A DNA stretch of 64,000 bases from Impatiens glandulifera (lineage: Eukaryota > Streptophyta > Magnoliopsida > Ericales > Balsaminaceae). The translations under genes were made by a program, and so were the position numbers. The notes under the pieces are model-generated. The model was not told where the DNA came from and did not search any database. It worked only from the letters and a program-made list of their open reading frames with translations. Within the stretch, counting starts at the first letter, position 1, and the number at the start of each line of letters is the position of its first letter. Location of the stretch: NCBI RefSeq assembly GCF_907164915.1, contig NC_061867.1, positions 28,558,308-28,622,307 on the forward strand, in the 5' to 3' direction. Shown one piece after another: positions 13,447 through 25,118 of the stretch.

Positions 13447-15879
13447 TAGTATTTTTTATCAAATCGTATAAATTTTTTATCATGTACCTATCGAGTTATA
13501 GAGTTTTTGGTTGATTCATATAAACATAATGTCATGTACCTATCAAGAGATAAAGTTTTTGGTTGAATCATATAAAAATAATGTCAAGTAACTATCGAAG
13601 GAAAGGATTTTTAGTTGATATATATAAACATGATGTCATGTACCTATCGAGAGATATGGTTTTAGTTGAATCGTATATAAATTATATCATGTACCTATCG
13701 AGAGATATGGATTTGGTTAAATCATATAAAACCGATTTCATGTACCTATGGAGAGATAGGTTTTTTGTTTATTTATATAAACACCATGTCATGTACCTAT
13801 CGAGAGATAAGTTTTAGGTAGATTCATATAAAAACGATTATGTACCTATCAATAGATAAAGGGTTTTTGGTTGATTCATATAAACATAATGTCATGTACC
13901 TATCGAGAGATAGGGTTTTTGGTTGAATCGTATAAAAATGATGGCATGAACCTATCGAGAGAAAAAGTTTTTGGTTGAATCATATAAAAAAGATGTCATG
14001 TACCTATGAAGGGATAGGGTTTTTGGTTGAATTATATTTAAAGAATGTCTTGTACCTATCAAGAGATAGAGTTTTTCGTTGAATCATATAAAAACAATGT
14101 CATGTAACTATCGAAGGAAATGATTTTTAGTTGATTCATTTAAACATGATGTCATGTACCTATCGATAGATAAAGTTTTTGGTTGAATCGTATAAAAACG
14201 ATATCATGTACCTATCTAAAGATATGGTTTTGGTTGAATCGTATAATAATTATATCATTTTCATATCGAGAGATATGGATTTGGTTCTATCGTATAAAAA
14301 CATTGCATGTACATATGGAGAGATAGGTTTTTTGTTTAATTATATAAACTCCATGTCATGTACCTATCGAGAAATAGGTTTCTGTAGATTCATATAACAA
14401 TGATGTCATATACCTATCAATAAATAATGTTTTTGGTTAAATCATATAAAAACAATGTCAAATACTTATCAAAATATAGGATTTTTTATCAAATCGTATA
14501 AAGTTTTTATCATGTACTTATCTAGTGATAGAGTTTTTGGTTAAATCATAAAAAATGTTGTCATGTACTAAATTAAAGAAAGGGTTTTTGGTTGATTCAT
14601 ATAAACATAATGTCATGTACCTATCAAGAGATAAGGTTTTTTGTTGAATCTTATAAAAATGATGACATGAACCTATTGATGGATAAAGTTTTTGGATGAA
14701 TCATATAAAAAACATGTCATATACCTATGAAGGGATAGGGTTTTTGGTTTAATTATAATTAAAGAAAGTCTTTTACCTATCGAGAGATAGAGTTTTTGGT
14801 TGAATCATATAAAAACAATGTCATGTAACTATCGAAGGAAAGGATTTTTAGTTGATTCATATAAACATGATGTCATGTATCTATCGAGAGATAAAGTTTT
14901 TGGTTGAATCGTATAAAAACGATATTTGTACCTATCTCAAGATATGGATTTGGTTGAATCGTATAAAAATTATATCATGTACCTATCGAGAGATATGGAT
15001 TTGGTTAAATCGTATAAAACCGATTTCAAGTACCTATGGAGAGATAGGTTTTTTGTTTAATTATATAAACACCATGTCATGTACCTATCGACAAATAGGT
15101 TTTTGATAGATTCATATAAAAACGATGTCATGTACCTATCAATAGATAATGTTTTTCGTTGAATCGTTTAAAAACAATGTCAAATACTTATATAAATATA
15201 GGATTTTTGGGTAAATCGTATAAAAATGTTGTCATGTACATATCGAGTGATAGTGTTTTTGGTTGAATCTTATAAATAAGTTGTCATGTAACTAATTAAA
15301 CAAAGGTTTTTGGTTGATTAATATAAACATGATGTCATGTATCTATTGAGAGATAGGGTTTTTGGTTGAATCATATAAAAATGATGACATGTACCTATCG
15401 ACAGATAAAGTTTTTGGTTGAATCATATAAAAACGATGTCATGTACCCAAGGAGGGATAGGGTTTTTGGTTGAATTGTATTAAAAGAAAGTCATGTACCT
15501 ATCAAGAGATAATTTTTTTGGTTGAATCATATAAAAACAATATCATGTAACTATTGAAGGAAAGGATTTTTAGTTGATTCATATAAACATGATGTCATGT
15601 ACCTATTGAGAGATAATGTTTTTGATTGAATCGTATAAAAACAATATCATGTACCTATCTCAAGATATGGTTTTGGTTGAATTGTATAAATATTATATCA
15701 TGTACCTATCGAGAGATATGGATTTGGTTAAATCGTATAAAAACAATTTCATGTACCTATGGAGAGATAGGTTTTTTGTTTAATTATATAAACACCATGT
15801 CATGTACTTATCGAGAGATAGGTTTTTGGTAGATTCATATAAAAACGATGTCATATACCTATCAATATATAATGTTTTT
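13447..15879 (+). repeat. Satellite array, right block and array edge
   Basis: Same 51-52 bp monomer family, but with more divergence and rearranged monomer order (13503-14160 mixes monomers normally far apart in the 721-bp unit). The last stretch, about 15540-15879, is close to 12070-12412 and ends at the same satellite-to-LTR junction (AATATATAATGTTTTT then AACAAGC). This is the right-hand edge of the array. Confidence 0.9.
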
Positions 15880-16914
15880 AACAAGCTTGGTTTTATATAA
15901 AGCGTTTTCATTATTTTAACAAGTTCGGTTTTACATGAAGCGCTTCTTGTATTTGAACTAGTTCGATTTTATATGAAGTGCTTCCGGTATTTTAACCAGT
16001 TCGATTTTATATGAAGCGCTTCCGGTATTTTAACCAGTTCCACTTTTGTGAGGCATTTCCGGATCTTGATCAAATTCAGTATTTGATCAAGCATCCGAAA
16101 TCCCTCTCCAGCGCATCAACTCTATCTGTTATTGGTAGTCGGACATAGCAGCTAAGCTAAACCTATAGAAGACGACCACATGCCAAACTAATTCAAACTT
16201 CATGTGATGTATGTTCCCAGTACACCATGATCCCTTAAAGAATATTCAGCTTACTACCATGATCTAGTATATTCACGATCAAACGCATATTCTTTGATGT
16301 ACTACCCTGGCATACATCCAACCTAATAGTACACGTGTCAGTTGAAGAAAATTTGTTCATTGAGGATTTATCTATTTAAGAAGAAGTTGGAGGACAATTT
16401 GCAACATTGGTCTCTCGCTCTAAGGCTCTTGCATTACTACTAATCTCTATTTCTTTCACGAGTCTTAAGCATTTCTGTGTGGAGTTTCTATCAAGCGCTC
16501 AAATTCTCAAGCTCTAAAAGTCTACAAGTTTACTAGATCATTAAGTTGTATTACATTCATGGTTATTTATGTATGAGATTCAGTAGTGTAAGTTAAACAG
16601 AGGTTGTTCTGTTTATTAAAGTGTGTTGTGCTAGGAGTTGAATAGCAGGCAGTGTTTAAGTTCTGTGTGTCTGACTAGGTTTGTGTAAGTTTTGTATTCA
16701 AACCAAATCTTCTATTGAATATCCTTCTCAAGGTTGAGAAAAAGGGGTGACATTAAAGAGTTTGCTCCAAAGATCCATAAACAAACTTTGTGTCTTGTGT
16801 TATTTACATTTCGAATCTTCCTACCCTTTATATGTCGCTTCAAGTCTAAAAAAAACGTTCCGCACTTGACATTTTTCAAGAGTTTATGAAACTTGCGAAG
16901 AATAGAAATATATA
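15880..16914 (+). mobile_element. Truncated copia-type LTR at the satellite edge, copy 3
   Basis: Third near-identical copy of 8072-9105, including the 38-bp repeats, TATA-like box and leader hairpin. Unlike copies 1 and 2 it does not return to satellite. After AATAGAAATATAT it continues into TATTATCTTTTAACAAAG, which is unique DNA here. It is probably the source copy: the array edge with this flank was captured by unequal exchange to give the other two. No primer site follows, so the LTR end is either further right in degraded form or lost. Confidence 0.72.
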
Positions 16915-17008
16915 TTATCTTTTAACAAAGTTAATATCGAAGTGAAGATTTTTGCAGTTAAAATTACTTGGTGAACCCCCTGCTATTTTTGACTCATTTC
17001 CTAATAGA

Positions 17009-17870
17009 GTTCAAGCAACCATCAGACGGGGGAAGAAAAATGCATTTGATCATGAGAACTGGTAATAGTGTGTAATTATATCGGGAAAGAACCTACCACT
17101 TTTGAAGCCACCAAGGAAGAATTCATGAAACAATGAGGAAAAGAAGGTCTAATAAAGGTCACCTCTAAAAGTCACGACATGTATTTTTTGAAATTCAATC
17201 AAGAGGATAATCTTGAGAAAATTTTCGAGTAGGGACATATACAAGGGGGGAAAGAATGCATGAAGCTTGAAAAATGGAAGGAGGGTACGATCTATGACCA
17301 TATTCCAAAAGAATCAATGTAAATCTGGTTCAAGTTGCGAATATCCCTCCCCATATGTACAACGTGGAAGCCTTAAGCCATTTCTCTAGCCTTCTAGGAA
17401 ACCCTCTATACATGGAAAAAATCATTTAGGAAAGCGTAAATCTCACATATGCTAGGATGAGCGTTGAAGTTCAACCCATAAGCGTTCTCCCAAACGAAAT
17501 TTTTGTGGTGGATCGAAAGAGGAATGCTACCAAGATGGGCATACACAATGAATGACCACCGTACAGATGCGTGAACTGCAATACCTTTAAACATTCTATA
17601 GTGAGATGCCTTAAATTAATCGTCAACCAGAAATCAAACTAGGAATAATTAATGTAGAATGAAGAAGTTAAGAAATAAAAGGTTCCTAGTACATTTGAAA
17701 CAGTAGTGGAAAAAAAACAGCAAAAGAAAGCAATGATAAAGGAAAAGAAGTTCAAAACTCAGGTGAAGGAACAAAAGGAATCAAACTCAAGAAGTGGGAA
17801 GTAAGATAAGAAAGGAAAATTTGGAAGAAAGGTAATTAACTATCTAAAGAACCTAACCAAATCCACCGTT
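17009..17870 (+). pseudogene. DUF4283 / zinc-knuckle retroelement protein relic
   Basis: Conceptual translation from about 17074 gives IGKEPTTFEATKEEF, then FLKFNQEDNLEKIFE and KLEKWKEGTIYDHIP. After a frameshift near 17330 comes VEALSHFSSLLGNPLYMEK, then LTYARMSVEVQP. This is the layout of plant DUF4283 proteins, which act as nucleic-acid-binding ORF1-type proteins of LINE-like elements. It is followed by a CCHC knuckle, CVNCNTFKHSIVRC, at about 17560-17607 (C-x2-C-x4-H-x4-C intact). A lysine-rich tail follows to about 17870. At least five in-frame stops and two frameshifts make it dead. A short upstream piece (VQATIRRGKKNAFDHENW, from 17009) probably belongs to it. No reverse transcriptase is seen nearby. 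Confidence 0.65.
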
Positions 17871-19242
17871 TGTGCAGGATATGCAGGGATCGGTCATATC
17901 TTCAAAACAAATTTATCTCTCTACTCCGGTCGACCGACATATAAAAGGCGGCACAAACTGGGAACCTCTAAATTAAACCATTTATTCGGCTATCTTTATA
18001 ACGGAATTAGTAGAGGATCGGCTCGACAATGAAACACAGCTTTACCGCTCAGTTGTAGGATCGGTAAACCTATAATCTATAACTCGAAGAGAAATCGGCT
18101 CCTATTCTTTCTTAGTGTGACCGGTCGACCGATATTGAAAAGATGGCGCAACCAGTGAGCTGTCCGGTAAAATACTTGTTACAATCCTAAGCTAATTAAC
18201 AAGACGTAAAATGACCGGCATCTTTAAAGACCAGATCAAAGATATTAAACTAGTCCTGTGCCAAGATACATTTAAACTAGGAACGGCTGGAAGTTTCCAT
18301 TTTGGTGCGATTCAGAATACTTTGGAAATATGCAGAAGGAAGATTTCAAATATATAGACTGTAATTTCCATTTTGATACAAGTCTAATGATAGACCTTGG
18401 GAATAGAAGACTGCCAAAAGAGATCAGATACCTATTTTGGTATAAGTCCAAGTACAGTCCCCAAGGAGTAGAGAGTTGTCAAACCACTCTAAATGATCAA
18501 ATCAATAGAAGACAAACTTGTCGGTTGATATGCTACTTGGGAAGTATCAAACGCATTAAATGTCATGTTGTACCTTCTTGGCCAACCAATCAGAATTAAG
18601 GATCAAAAGGCTTCCATGCAAGTATCTATTGAATGAGAAATATGACCGTAGTCATATTTCACTATTTAAGAGGTCTTGAAGAACAACAACAACATACAGA
18701 GACATATAAATACATAGAGAGACATAGATACATGAATCAAAAACATCATACAACATATACAACTAGAAGAAACAGAGAGAAAGATAACAACCGAATCCAA
18801 AAAGCTTCAAACTATTCTTGTTTAACATACTGTCTAAAGTGTTAAGTATATTACCATTCCATTCATTCTAAGTAAGAAGTGAGAGTTATAAGTCAATAAT
18901 GAGCAGTAAATAAACCCTGGTTATTTGACGTATTGTAAGGTGTGTTGAATATTCTTAGTGAATATCCTTCTCAACGTTTGATAAGAAGGGGTGATGTAGG
19001 AGCTTTATCTCCGAACATCCATAAATCATGTGTTATGTCCCTTTTCTACCTCATACCTTTCAATTGTTGTCAAATCCGTGTTTGTGTTACTTCAAATCGA
19101 AACAAACATTTCAGCACTTGTGACGGTTTGTGTAGTATTGAGACCGATATTAACTTCTAACCGAGTTAGTATCACCCGGCGTGATTTGTAAGCGTTCATC
19201 CTAACGAGACCCTAGTCTCCTTCGGCGATCCTGATACTAACA
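17868..19242 (+). mobile_element. 5' LTR (5'-truncated) of a plus-strand copia element
   Basis: The right end is clear: GATCCTGATACTAACA ends at 19242 and is followed by a primer site. Inside are a TATA-like CTATTTAAG (18662-18670) after ATGACCGTAGTCATATTTC, the leader hairpin (18966-18989) with GGGGTGATGTAGGAG, the CCGAACATCCATAAA block and an ATTAACTTCTAACCG motif. The left boundary is uncertain: GTGCAGGATATGCAGG near 17873 resembles CCTGTGCAGGAACGG about 60 bp inside related LTRs, so the first part appears to be missing. Confidence 0.7.
18662..18670 (+). promoter_or_regulatory. TATA-like box of the LTR
   Basis: CTATTTAAG lies a few bases downstream of CATATTTCA, in the same relation as the TATA boxes at 2355 and 44803. 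Weaker than those, since it is not a TATAAA form. Confidence 0.4.
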
Positions 19243-19244
19243 AG

Positions 19245-19256
19245 TGGTATTAGAGC
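19245..19256 (+). other. Primer binding site (initiator tRNA-Met type)
   Basis: TGGTATTAGAGC, two bases after the LTR end. It differs at one position from the canonical plant copia primer site TGGTATCAGAGC, complementary to the 3' end of initiator tRNA-Met. Reverse transcription would start here. Confidence 0.85.
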
Positions 19257-19291
19257 AGCTTGTATTTATACTCAAGTAACCCGACGCAAGC

Positions 19292-20546
19292 ATGCCTTAC
19301 ACCGAAAAACCTCCAATGCTCGAAAACGAAGAATTTATTGATTTGAAGATTTGCATGCATCTACATCTAACCACCATGGACGATGAAATGATGTTGATCC
19401 TCTCTGATGGCCCAATTAAGATCAGCAAGGAAAGAAGCGAATGGACAGCGGATGACCAGAGAAGGAACAACCTGGATAATATTTGTAGGAGTGCCATTTA
19501 TAAAACGTTCGATAGAAATACGTTCGCTAAGATCAAAGAATGTTCCACCGCAAAAGATGTATGGGAGACAATCATTCAACTCCACGAAGGGAACAATAGA
19601 ATCAAAGAAATCAAATATTGGTGACCACTCAAAAGTTTAAAAATATTAAGATGTATCCCGGTGAGACTATGAAGGAATTTGGTGACCGTTTCTCTAGTGT
19701 GGTGAATGAACTTTCACTCCTTTGAAAGAAATATGACAATATAGAAAAAATCGTTAAATCTCTAAGATCACTCCCCACCACTTGGGATATTAATAAAATG
19801 GTGATGAGAGAATCAAACAGTCTTGATAAGATGAAGCTACATGATGTCTTTAAAGATCTAAGAGAATATGAGTTCGAAATGAAATCCAGAAATGAAGACA
19901 AAGCTTCAGCATCAACCGTTACTAGGGCTCTGGTGACATCAATGGAACCAACAGCTCCTGTACCCGTCAAATCAGCTGAACAGTTCAGCGAAGATGCTAT
20001 GGCCATTCTAGCTAGGAAGTTTGGAAAGTTCATGAAGAATAACCAACCGACCAACTCATACAACTACAACTAATCTAACAATAATAAGGCTAATGTTCGT
20101 TGTTATAATTGTGATGCTTTAGGTCATTACAGGTCAGAGAGCCGGAAGCCACTAAGAGACAATAGAAAACCGAATAATTAGAATCAAAGGGAAGAACACT
20201 AGTGAAACAATCAAGGCAAGGAGATCCAAAAGGCCTTGATAGCCGATGATAGTGGAAGTCAGTGGACACATACCAATTTGGATAGCGATGATCAAGGAAT
20301 CAACGTCTTATGGAAAATGAAGAAGAGGTATTTGACTTTGCCTTTGAGGAATTCGCCCGAGAATATCTGATTACTGCACTCAATGACATGATCATTGAGT
20401 ATAAGAACCTATGAAATCTCATACCAACCCGGCTAAATTTACAGATCGGTGAACCAAATGAAATTGACACTGGTGGACCGATTGAACTATCCTCTAAGAA
20501 TGAGAAGCTCAAGGAGACAGTTCAATCGTTGATCGAAGAAAATGAA
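19292..20546 (+). pseudogene. gag: copia gag relic (UBN2-type, broken zinc knuckle)
   Basis: Starts at ATG 19292 (MPYTEKPPMLENEEF). It carries the gag signature WTADDQRRNNLDN and then CSTAKDVWETIIQLHEGNN. A frameshift at about 19622 leads into the frame with KFKNIKMYPGETMKEF and further, through a stop, LRSLPTTWDINKMVMRES. The CCHC knuckle reads CYNCDALGHYRSES near 20100-20141: the last cysteine is serine. Several stops follow. The C-terminal linker (LSSKNEKLKETVQ, then ENE) is cut at about 20546 where the next LTR begins, so protease, integrase and reverse transcriptase are absent. The close relative at 43048-44260 on the minus strand shows what is missing. Confidence 0.85.
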
Positions 20547-21766
20547 TGAACTAAAGGGATGCGTAGTTACACGGATACGTCTAACTCTTTTAGACGTAGT
20601 GTAAACGAAAATATAGTTAGACGAGGACGTCTAACTCCTTTAGATGTGATCTAAAGGGATGCATAGTTAAACGATGACGTCTGACTCCTTTTTATAAGGT
20701 TTAAAGGGTAACTTAGTTAGACGTGTACGTCTAACAACTTTAGACACGTTCTAAAGGGAAACGTAGTTAGACGTGTACGTCTAACCCCTTTTGACGTGGT
20801 CTAAAGGGAAACATAGTTAGACGGGTACGTCTAACTCCTTTAGACCCAATGTAAAGGGAAACGTAGTTAGACAAGGACGTCTAAATCCATTAGACGCGAT
20901 TTAAAGAGATACGTAGTTAGACGAGGATGTATAACACCTTTAGATGCGGTCTAAAGGAGCACGTCTAATGCCTTGCTTTAGCAGCCATCTAAAGAAATAA
21001 TACGTCTAACTATGATCAACTAGTTGTCTGCAACTCCTACTACACTCATTTCGGTGCAGTTTGACAAGCCATATAAATATATCAAATAAATGAATGTCAC
21101 GTACGCAAATATCCTTCCAACTGCATGTCTAGTACAAGACAATATCAGAGGATATTCGGTACGACCACAATCCAATTTCTTAGAGTCTGCTATACTTTGT
21201 TACTATAGGCGACCGTCCAAAGGACACATGCAACGTGTCCACAAATAATATTCGACCGTTGGTGTCCTTCTACTACAAATAGATGCTCAAGGACAACAGA
21301 CGGATCTCTCGGTCACCTGATTCACAATCTTGCGCTTGCTCTTACTAAGTTCAGACATCCTTCAATATCAAGAGAGAAATTCAATTACTATTTAGCTGTG
21401 AGAATATTGTAAGTTGAATAGAGGTTGATCTGTTCAAGAGAGAGTTAGCTAGCTTAGAGAGTTGTATTCGATTCAAAGTATTTAATGGATATATTTCCAG
21501 TTGTGGAAGAAGGGATGACGTAGGATTTTTATATCGAAATATCCATAAAACTCACTGTGTTCTTTACTTTCTGTCTTTTACATTCGGTTGGTCAAAGATT
21601 CAAATCTGACAAATACTTCCGCACTTAAATCCATTTAAAGAATTTGAAGGATTTGTGAAGAATAGAAACAAATATTTATCCCTTATAGGAATATTATCAA
21701 AGAGTTTATCGTAAACTGTTAACAATAGTCATACCTTAGTATTTATTGCTAGCACCAATCCTATCA
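20547..21766 (+). mobile_element. 5'-truncated plus-strand copia LTR
   Basis: Ends at 21766 with ACCAATCCTATCA, as LTRs of the TCTAA-repeat family do. It has the leader hairpin TTCCA-GTTG-TGGAA (21495-21508) followed by AAGGGATGACGTAGG and the ATCCATAAAAC block. It cuts gag on its left and directly abuts a minus-strand reverse-transcriptase fragment on its right, with no primer site. The usual TGTTGGG start is missing and I find no target-site duplication, so this is a rearranged remnant. Confidence 0.7.
20551..20960 (+). repeat. 50-bp tandem repeat inside the LTR
   Basis: About eight copies at exactly 50-bp spacing (CTAAAGGGA at 20551, 20701, 20751, 20801, 20851 and so on). Each unit holds GTTAGACG, a short spacer and CGTCTAAC, then CCTTTAGAC. 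The GTTAGAC/GTCTAAC arms can pair, so each unit is a small potential hairpin. Units differ by a few bases. Confidence 0.88.
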
Positions 21767-22498
21767 TCATCATGTCAAGTTTGTTAGAAGAATTCATTGG
21801 AGTAGATGCAGCTGAACAACTCTCCATATCGAACTTCTTTAAGAGCTTCCATGTGTACTTGGCTTGATTGATGAATATGCCATCTTCAAGTTGACAAACA
21901 TGAAAACCTAGGAAGAATATAAATTCTTCCATTATACACAACTCAAATTTGTCTTGCATCAACTTAGAGAATTTTTTACATAATTTAGGGTTAGTTGATC
22001 CAAATATGATATCATCAATATAAATTTGGTCAAGTAGAATATGAGAATCTTGAACAAATCTAAATAAAGTTTTATCTATTGTGCTAATGATATAATCATG
22101 ATCAAATAAAAACTTTGTTAAAGTGTCATACCAAGCTCTAGGAGCTTGTTTAAGACCATATAAAACCTTGTCAAATTTAAAAACATGATTAGGCAAGGAA
22201 TGATTTTGAATGTCCAGCGGTTGTTCAACATACACATCTTCATTTAAAAGTTCTTAAAAGATGCATAATCTTGTAGGATTGTAATTGCTTCAAGTCTAGT
22301 GACAGGGGAAAATGACTCCTCAAAGTCAATTCCTTCCTCATGCCTATTGCCTTGACCTACCAATTGGGCTTTGTTTCTCACAACCAAGCCATCTTCATTG
22401 AGCTTGTTTTAAAAAACCTATCAGATTCCAATAACCGATTGATAAGGATGTCTTGGAGTTAGATGCCACACTTTATTTCTTTCAAATTTGATAGGATC
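21767..22498 (-). pseudogene. pol: copia reverse transcriptase fragment
   Basis: Minus-strand translation shows an N-terminal stretch with [18 protein letters not shown] and [18 protein letters not shown], then the open part from 22235: VLYGLKQAPRAWYDTLTKF, QIYIDDIIFGSTN (the catalytic YVDD box as YIDD), FFLGFHVCQLEDGIFINQAK and the end STPMNSSNKLD. This is the copia reverse-transcriptase domain that copies element RNA into DNA. Stops and a frameshift lie upstream of 22235. The left side is cut by the plus-strand LTR at 21766 before RNase H, and the right side stops at the LTR beginning at 22499, so integrase is missing. Confidence 0.9.
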
Positions 22499-24902
22499 GG
22501 TGCTACCAATGTAGATTAGGGTCTGGCTATTCATAACAGCTAATACACTTCAGTTCGATTTTAACTATGTTAGAAGTTAAATTTTGTTTCTATCCTTCAT
22601 AAATCCTTCGAACTCTTGAAACAGTTTTAAGTGTGGAAATGTTCGTCGGATTTGAAACTTTGAACCAATGAAACATGATTGACAGAAAGTGAAGAACACA
22701 GGAAGTTGTTTATGGATGTTCATAGCAAACCCTCCTACGTCACTCTTTCTTCCACAACCGGAAGGATTTCACTAAATTCTTTAAATCAAATACATCTTAC
22801 TAAACTAGTTAACACTCTATTGAACATAACAACCTATGTTCAACTTACAATATTATCAACAATATTCTCACAACTAGACAGTAGTTTGATTCTTTCTCTC
22901 TTGAGATTCAATGTGTAAAAAATTAGTAAGGAAAGAGTAAGCTTATGAATTTTGTCACTGGCAGATTAGTCCATTGTCCTTGAGTATCTATTTGTAGTAA
23001 AAGGACACCAACGGTCGAATCTTCCTTATCGACACGTGGCAAGCGTCCATTGGAAGGCCGCCCATAGTATAAGAGTACAGTAGACTCTGAGCAAATGGAT
23101 TGTGGACGTACAAAACGTGTAGTACACCGAATATCCTCTCTGATATTATCTTGTACTAGATAAACCGTTGGAAGGACATTTGCGTACGTGGCGTTCGTTC
23201 ATTGGATACAATAAGCTGGCTTGTCAAACTGCAAATAATTGAGTGGACCAGAGTAGTATACAGCTAGTTGATCGTGAGTAGACGTAAGCTAATTTCAGAC
23301 AGCTACTAAAGCGAGGCATTAGACGTGCACCATTAGACCACCAAGTTTAAGGGAGTTAGAAGTCAACGTATAATTGCACGTTCCATTAGACCAACGAGTC
23401 TAATAGAGTTAGACTGCAATGTCTAACACTGCATCCCTTCAAACTTGTCAGAAGGATTTAGACTGATAGGATCGGCGTAATCAATAGAGACAGGGGTCTG
23501 GCTATTGATGACGGTTTCGGATAAACGAGTTGATAGAAATTCTGCTAGGAATTAATATCACTTTTTATTCTTCACAAACCCTTAAAAACTCTTGAAGCGA
23601 TTCAATTGCGGAAACGTTGGCTCAGGTTTGAAGCTAAGAACCAATGAAAGAATAAAGGACAGAAAGAAGAAGACACAAAAGTTTGTTTATGGATGTTCGG
23701 AGAAAAAATCTCCTACATCACCCCTTCTTCCAACCACCGGAAGGATTCACTATACTTTCGAATCAAATACAGCTTGCTGGCTAGCTAACACTCTGTTGAA
23801 CAAAACAGCCTTTGTTCAACTTACAACACACTGTTAATGACTATCAAATAGTCTAGTAACTTATCTCTCAACTTCACATAGTGATTTATAAAATACACTT
23901 GAGAATAAAATATCTAGAGAGAGAGTAAGTTGATTCAAGAAATCAAGCTTATGGAAATTTGTTTATTTAATGAGAGATAGAGCTTCAACTTCTATCTTGT
24001 AATTTCTGCTACTTGCCATCCGTTGACTTTAGGCAACAATATATTCTTGAAAAGTGTCAACGGTCGAATCCTCCTTTCGGACACGTGGAAAGCGTCCATT
24101 GGAAGGCCGCCTAAAGGACAGAGTACATAAGACTACGTGCTTCTGGAATGTGGTTGTACTGAACGGTAGTGCGCCAAATATTCTTCTGTAATTATCCTGC
24201 ACAGAACAAGTAATGGGAAGAATATTTACTTATGTGGCATTCATTCATTGGATACAATTGGCTGGCTGTCAGAATGCACATGAGAGAGAGTAGCAGACAA
24301 CTAGTTGATTGTGGATAGACGAATGTTAACTTCAAGCAACTACTGAAGCATGGAATTAAACGTATTTCATTAGACTGGTAAGTCTAATTATATATAACTT
24401 CAGACTAATCTGAAGGAGTTAGACTTGCACGTTCAACTTTACATCCCATTAGAACACAAAGTCTAATGGAGTTAGACTGCCAAGTCTAACTTTACATCCC
24501 ATTAGACCATCAAGTCAAATAGAGTTAGACAGTCAAGTCTAACTTTACATCACTTTAGACTAATCTGAAGGAGTTAGACTACCAAGTATAACCTTACATC
24601 TAATTAGACCACCAAGTCTAATGGAGTTGGACTGCACATCTAACTACGTGCTTGTTAGACGGAACATCTAACTTCGTGTCGGTTAGACGGCACGTCTAAG
24701 TACGTGCCTGTTATACTACACGTCTAACTTCGTTCTTGTTAGATTGCAGGTCTAACTACGTGCGTTGACTTTTAGCTGTGCATTAGACGCCCCACGTCTA
24801 ACCACACATTAGACGCCCTACTTCTAACTACGCGTTAACTTTGCTCGCGCACGTTGACATTGAGTTGTGCCTGCAAATTAACAAAACTCTAAATATTAAT
24901 TT

Positions 24903-24974
24903 TGCACCTAGTGAGATTCGAACTCAGGTCACCTTTATGACAAGTGGGCATGCTTAACACTACACCACTTAAGA
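24903..24974 (-). mobile_element. tRNA-Asp-like SINE fragment or tRNA pseudogene
   Basis: Minus strand: GTGGTGTAGTGTTAAGCATG resembles a tRNA D-arm/A box. CCCACTTGTCATAAAGGTG then has a GTC anticodon-like centre, and GAGTTCGAATCTC is a good B box (T arm). Line-up with eukaryotic tRNA-Asp(GTC) from memory is good from the A box to the T arm, but the acceptor stem does not pair well, so this is not a working tRNA gene. It sits inside the nested LTR between the inverted-repeat array and the AT-rich start. A SINE head is the likeliest reading; its tail is not clear (AATTAATATTTAGAG follows). Confidence 0.5.
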
Positions 24975-25118
24975 TGTTGATATCTAAATATATATTTATA
25001 TATTTGATATGACTAACAATTATTGAACTTAGTTTTATCCATTTATTATCAAAAACCATTTCATTAATCATCAAATAAAAAATATTTAGTTATTTTAAAT
25101 CAATTAAACATTAAAACT

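Larger units (their letters stand above)
4822..13503 (+). repeat. 4,341-bp tandem segmental duplication (two units)
   Basis: Units 4822-9162 and 9163-13503 match base for base over nearly their whole length at a constant offset of 4,341. Each holds about six higher-order satellite units followed by the same LTR fragment. I noticed only a few differences, among them CATGTACC versus CATGCACC (about 5263/9604), ATAAAG versus ATAATG (about 6361/10702), ACACGTATC versus ACACGTGTC (about 8523/12864), and GTGGTAGG versus GTGCTAGG (about 8819/13160). The junction lies inside a satellite monomer at GAGTTTTTAGTTGATTC, as expected for unequal crossing-over between satellite monomers. Confidence 0.92.

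Noticed and set aside
1..15879. Many 60-97 codon reading frames with repeated MSCTYREI or YLSQDMVLVESYK motifs
   Set aside because: They are the 51-bp satellite read in frame (51 bp = 17 codons), occur in two overlapping frames, and lack any promoter or start that stands out. No evidence of coding.
24889..25074. Functional tRNA gene on the minus strand
   Set aside because: A and B boxes are present, but the acceptor stem does not pair and the position is inside an LTR; treated as a SINE or tRNA-derived fragment.
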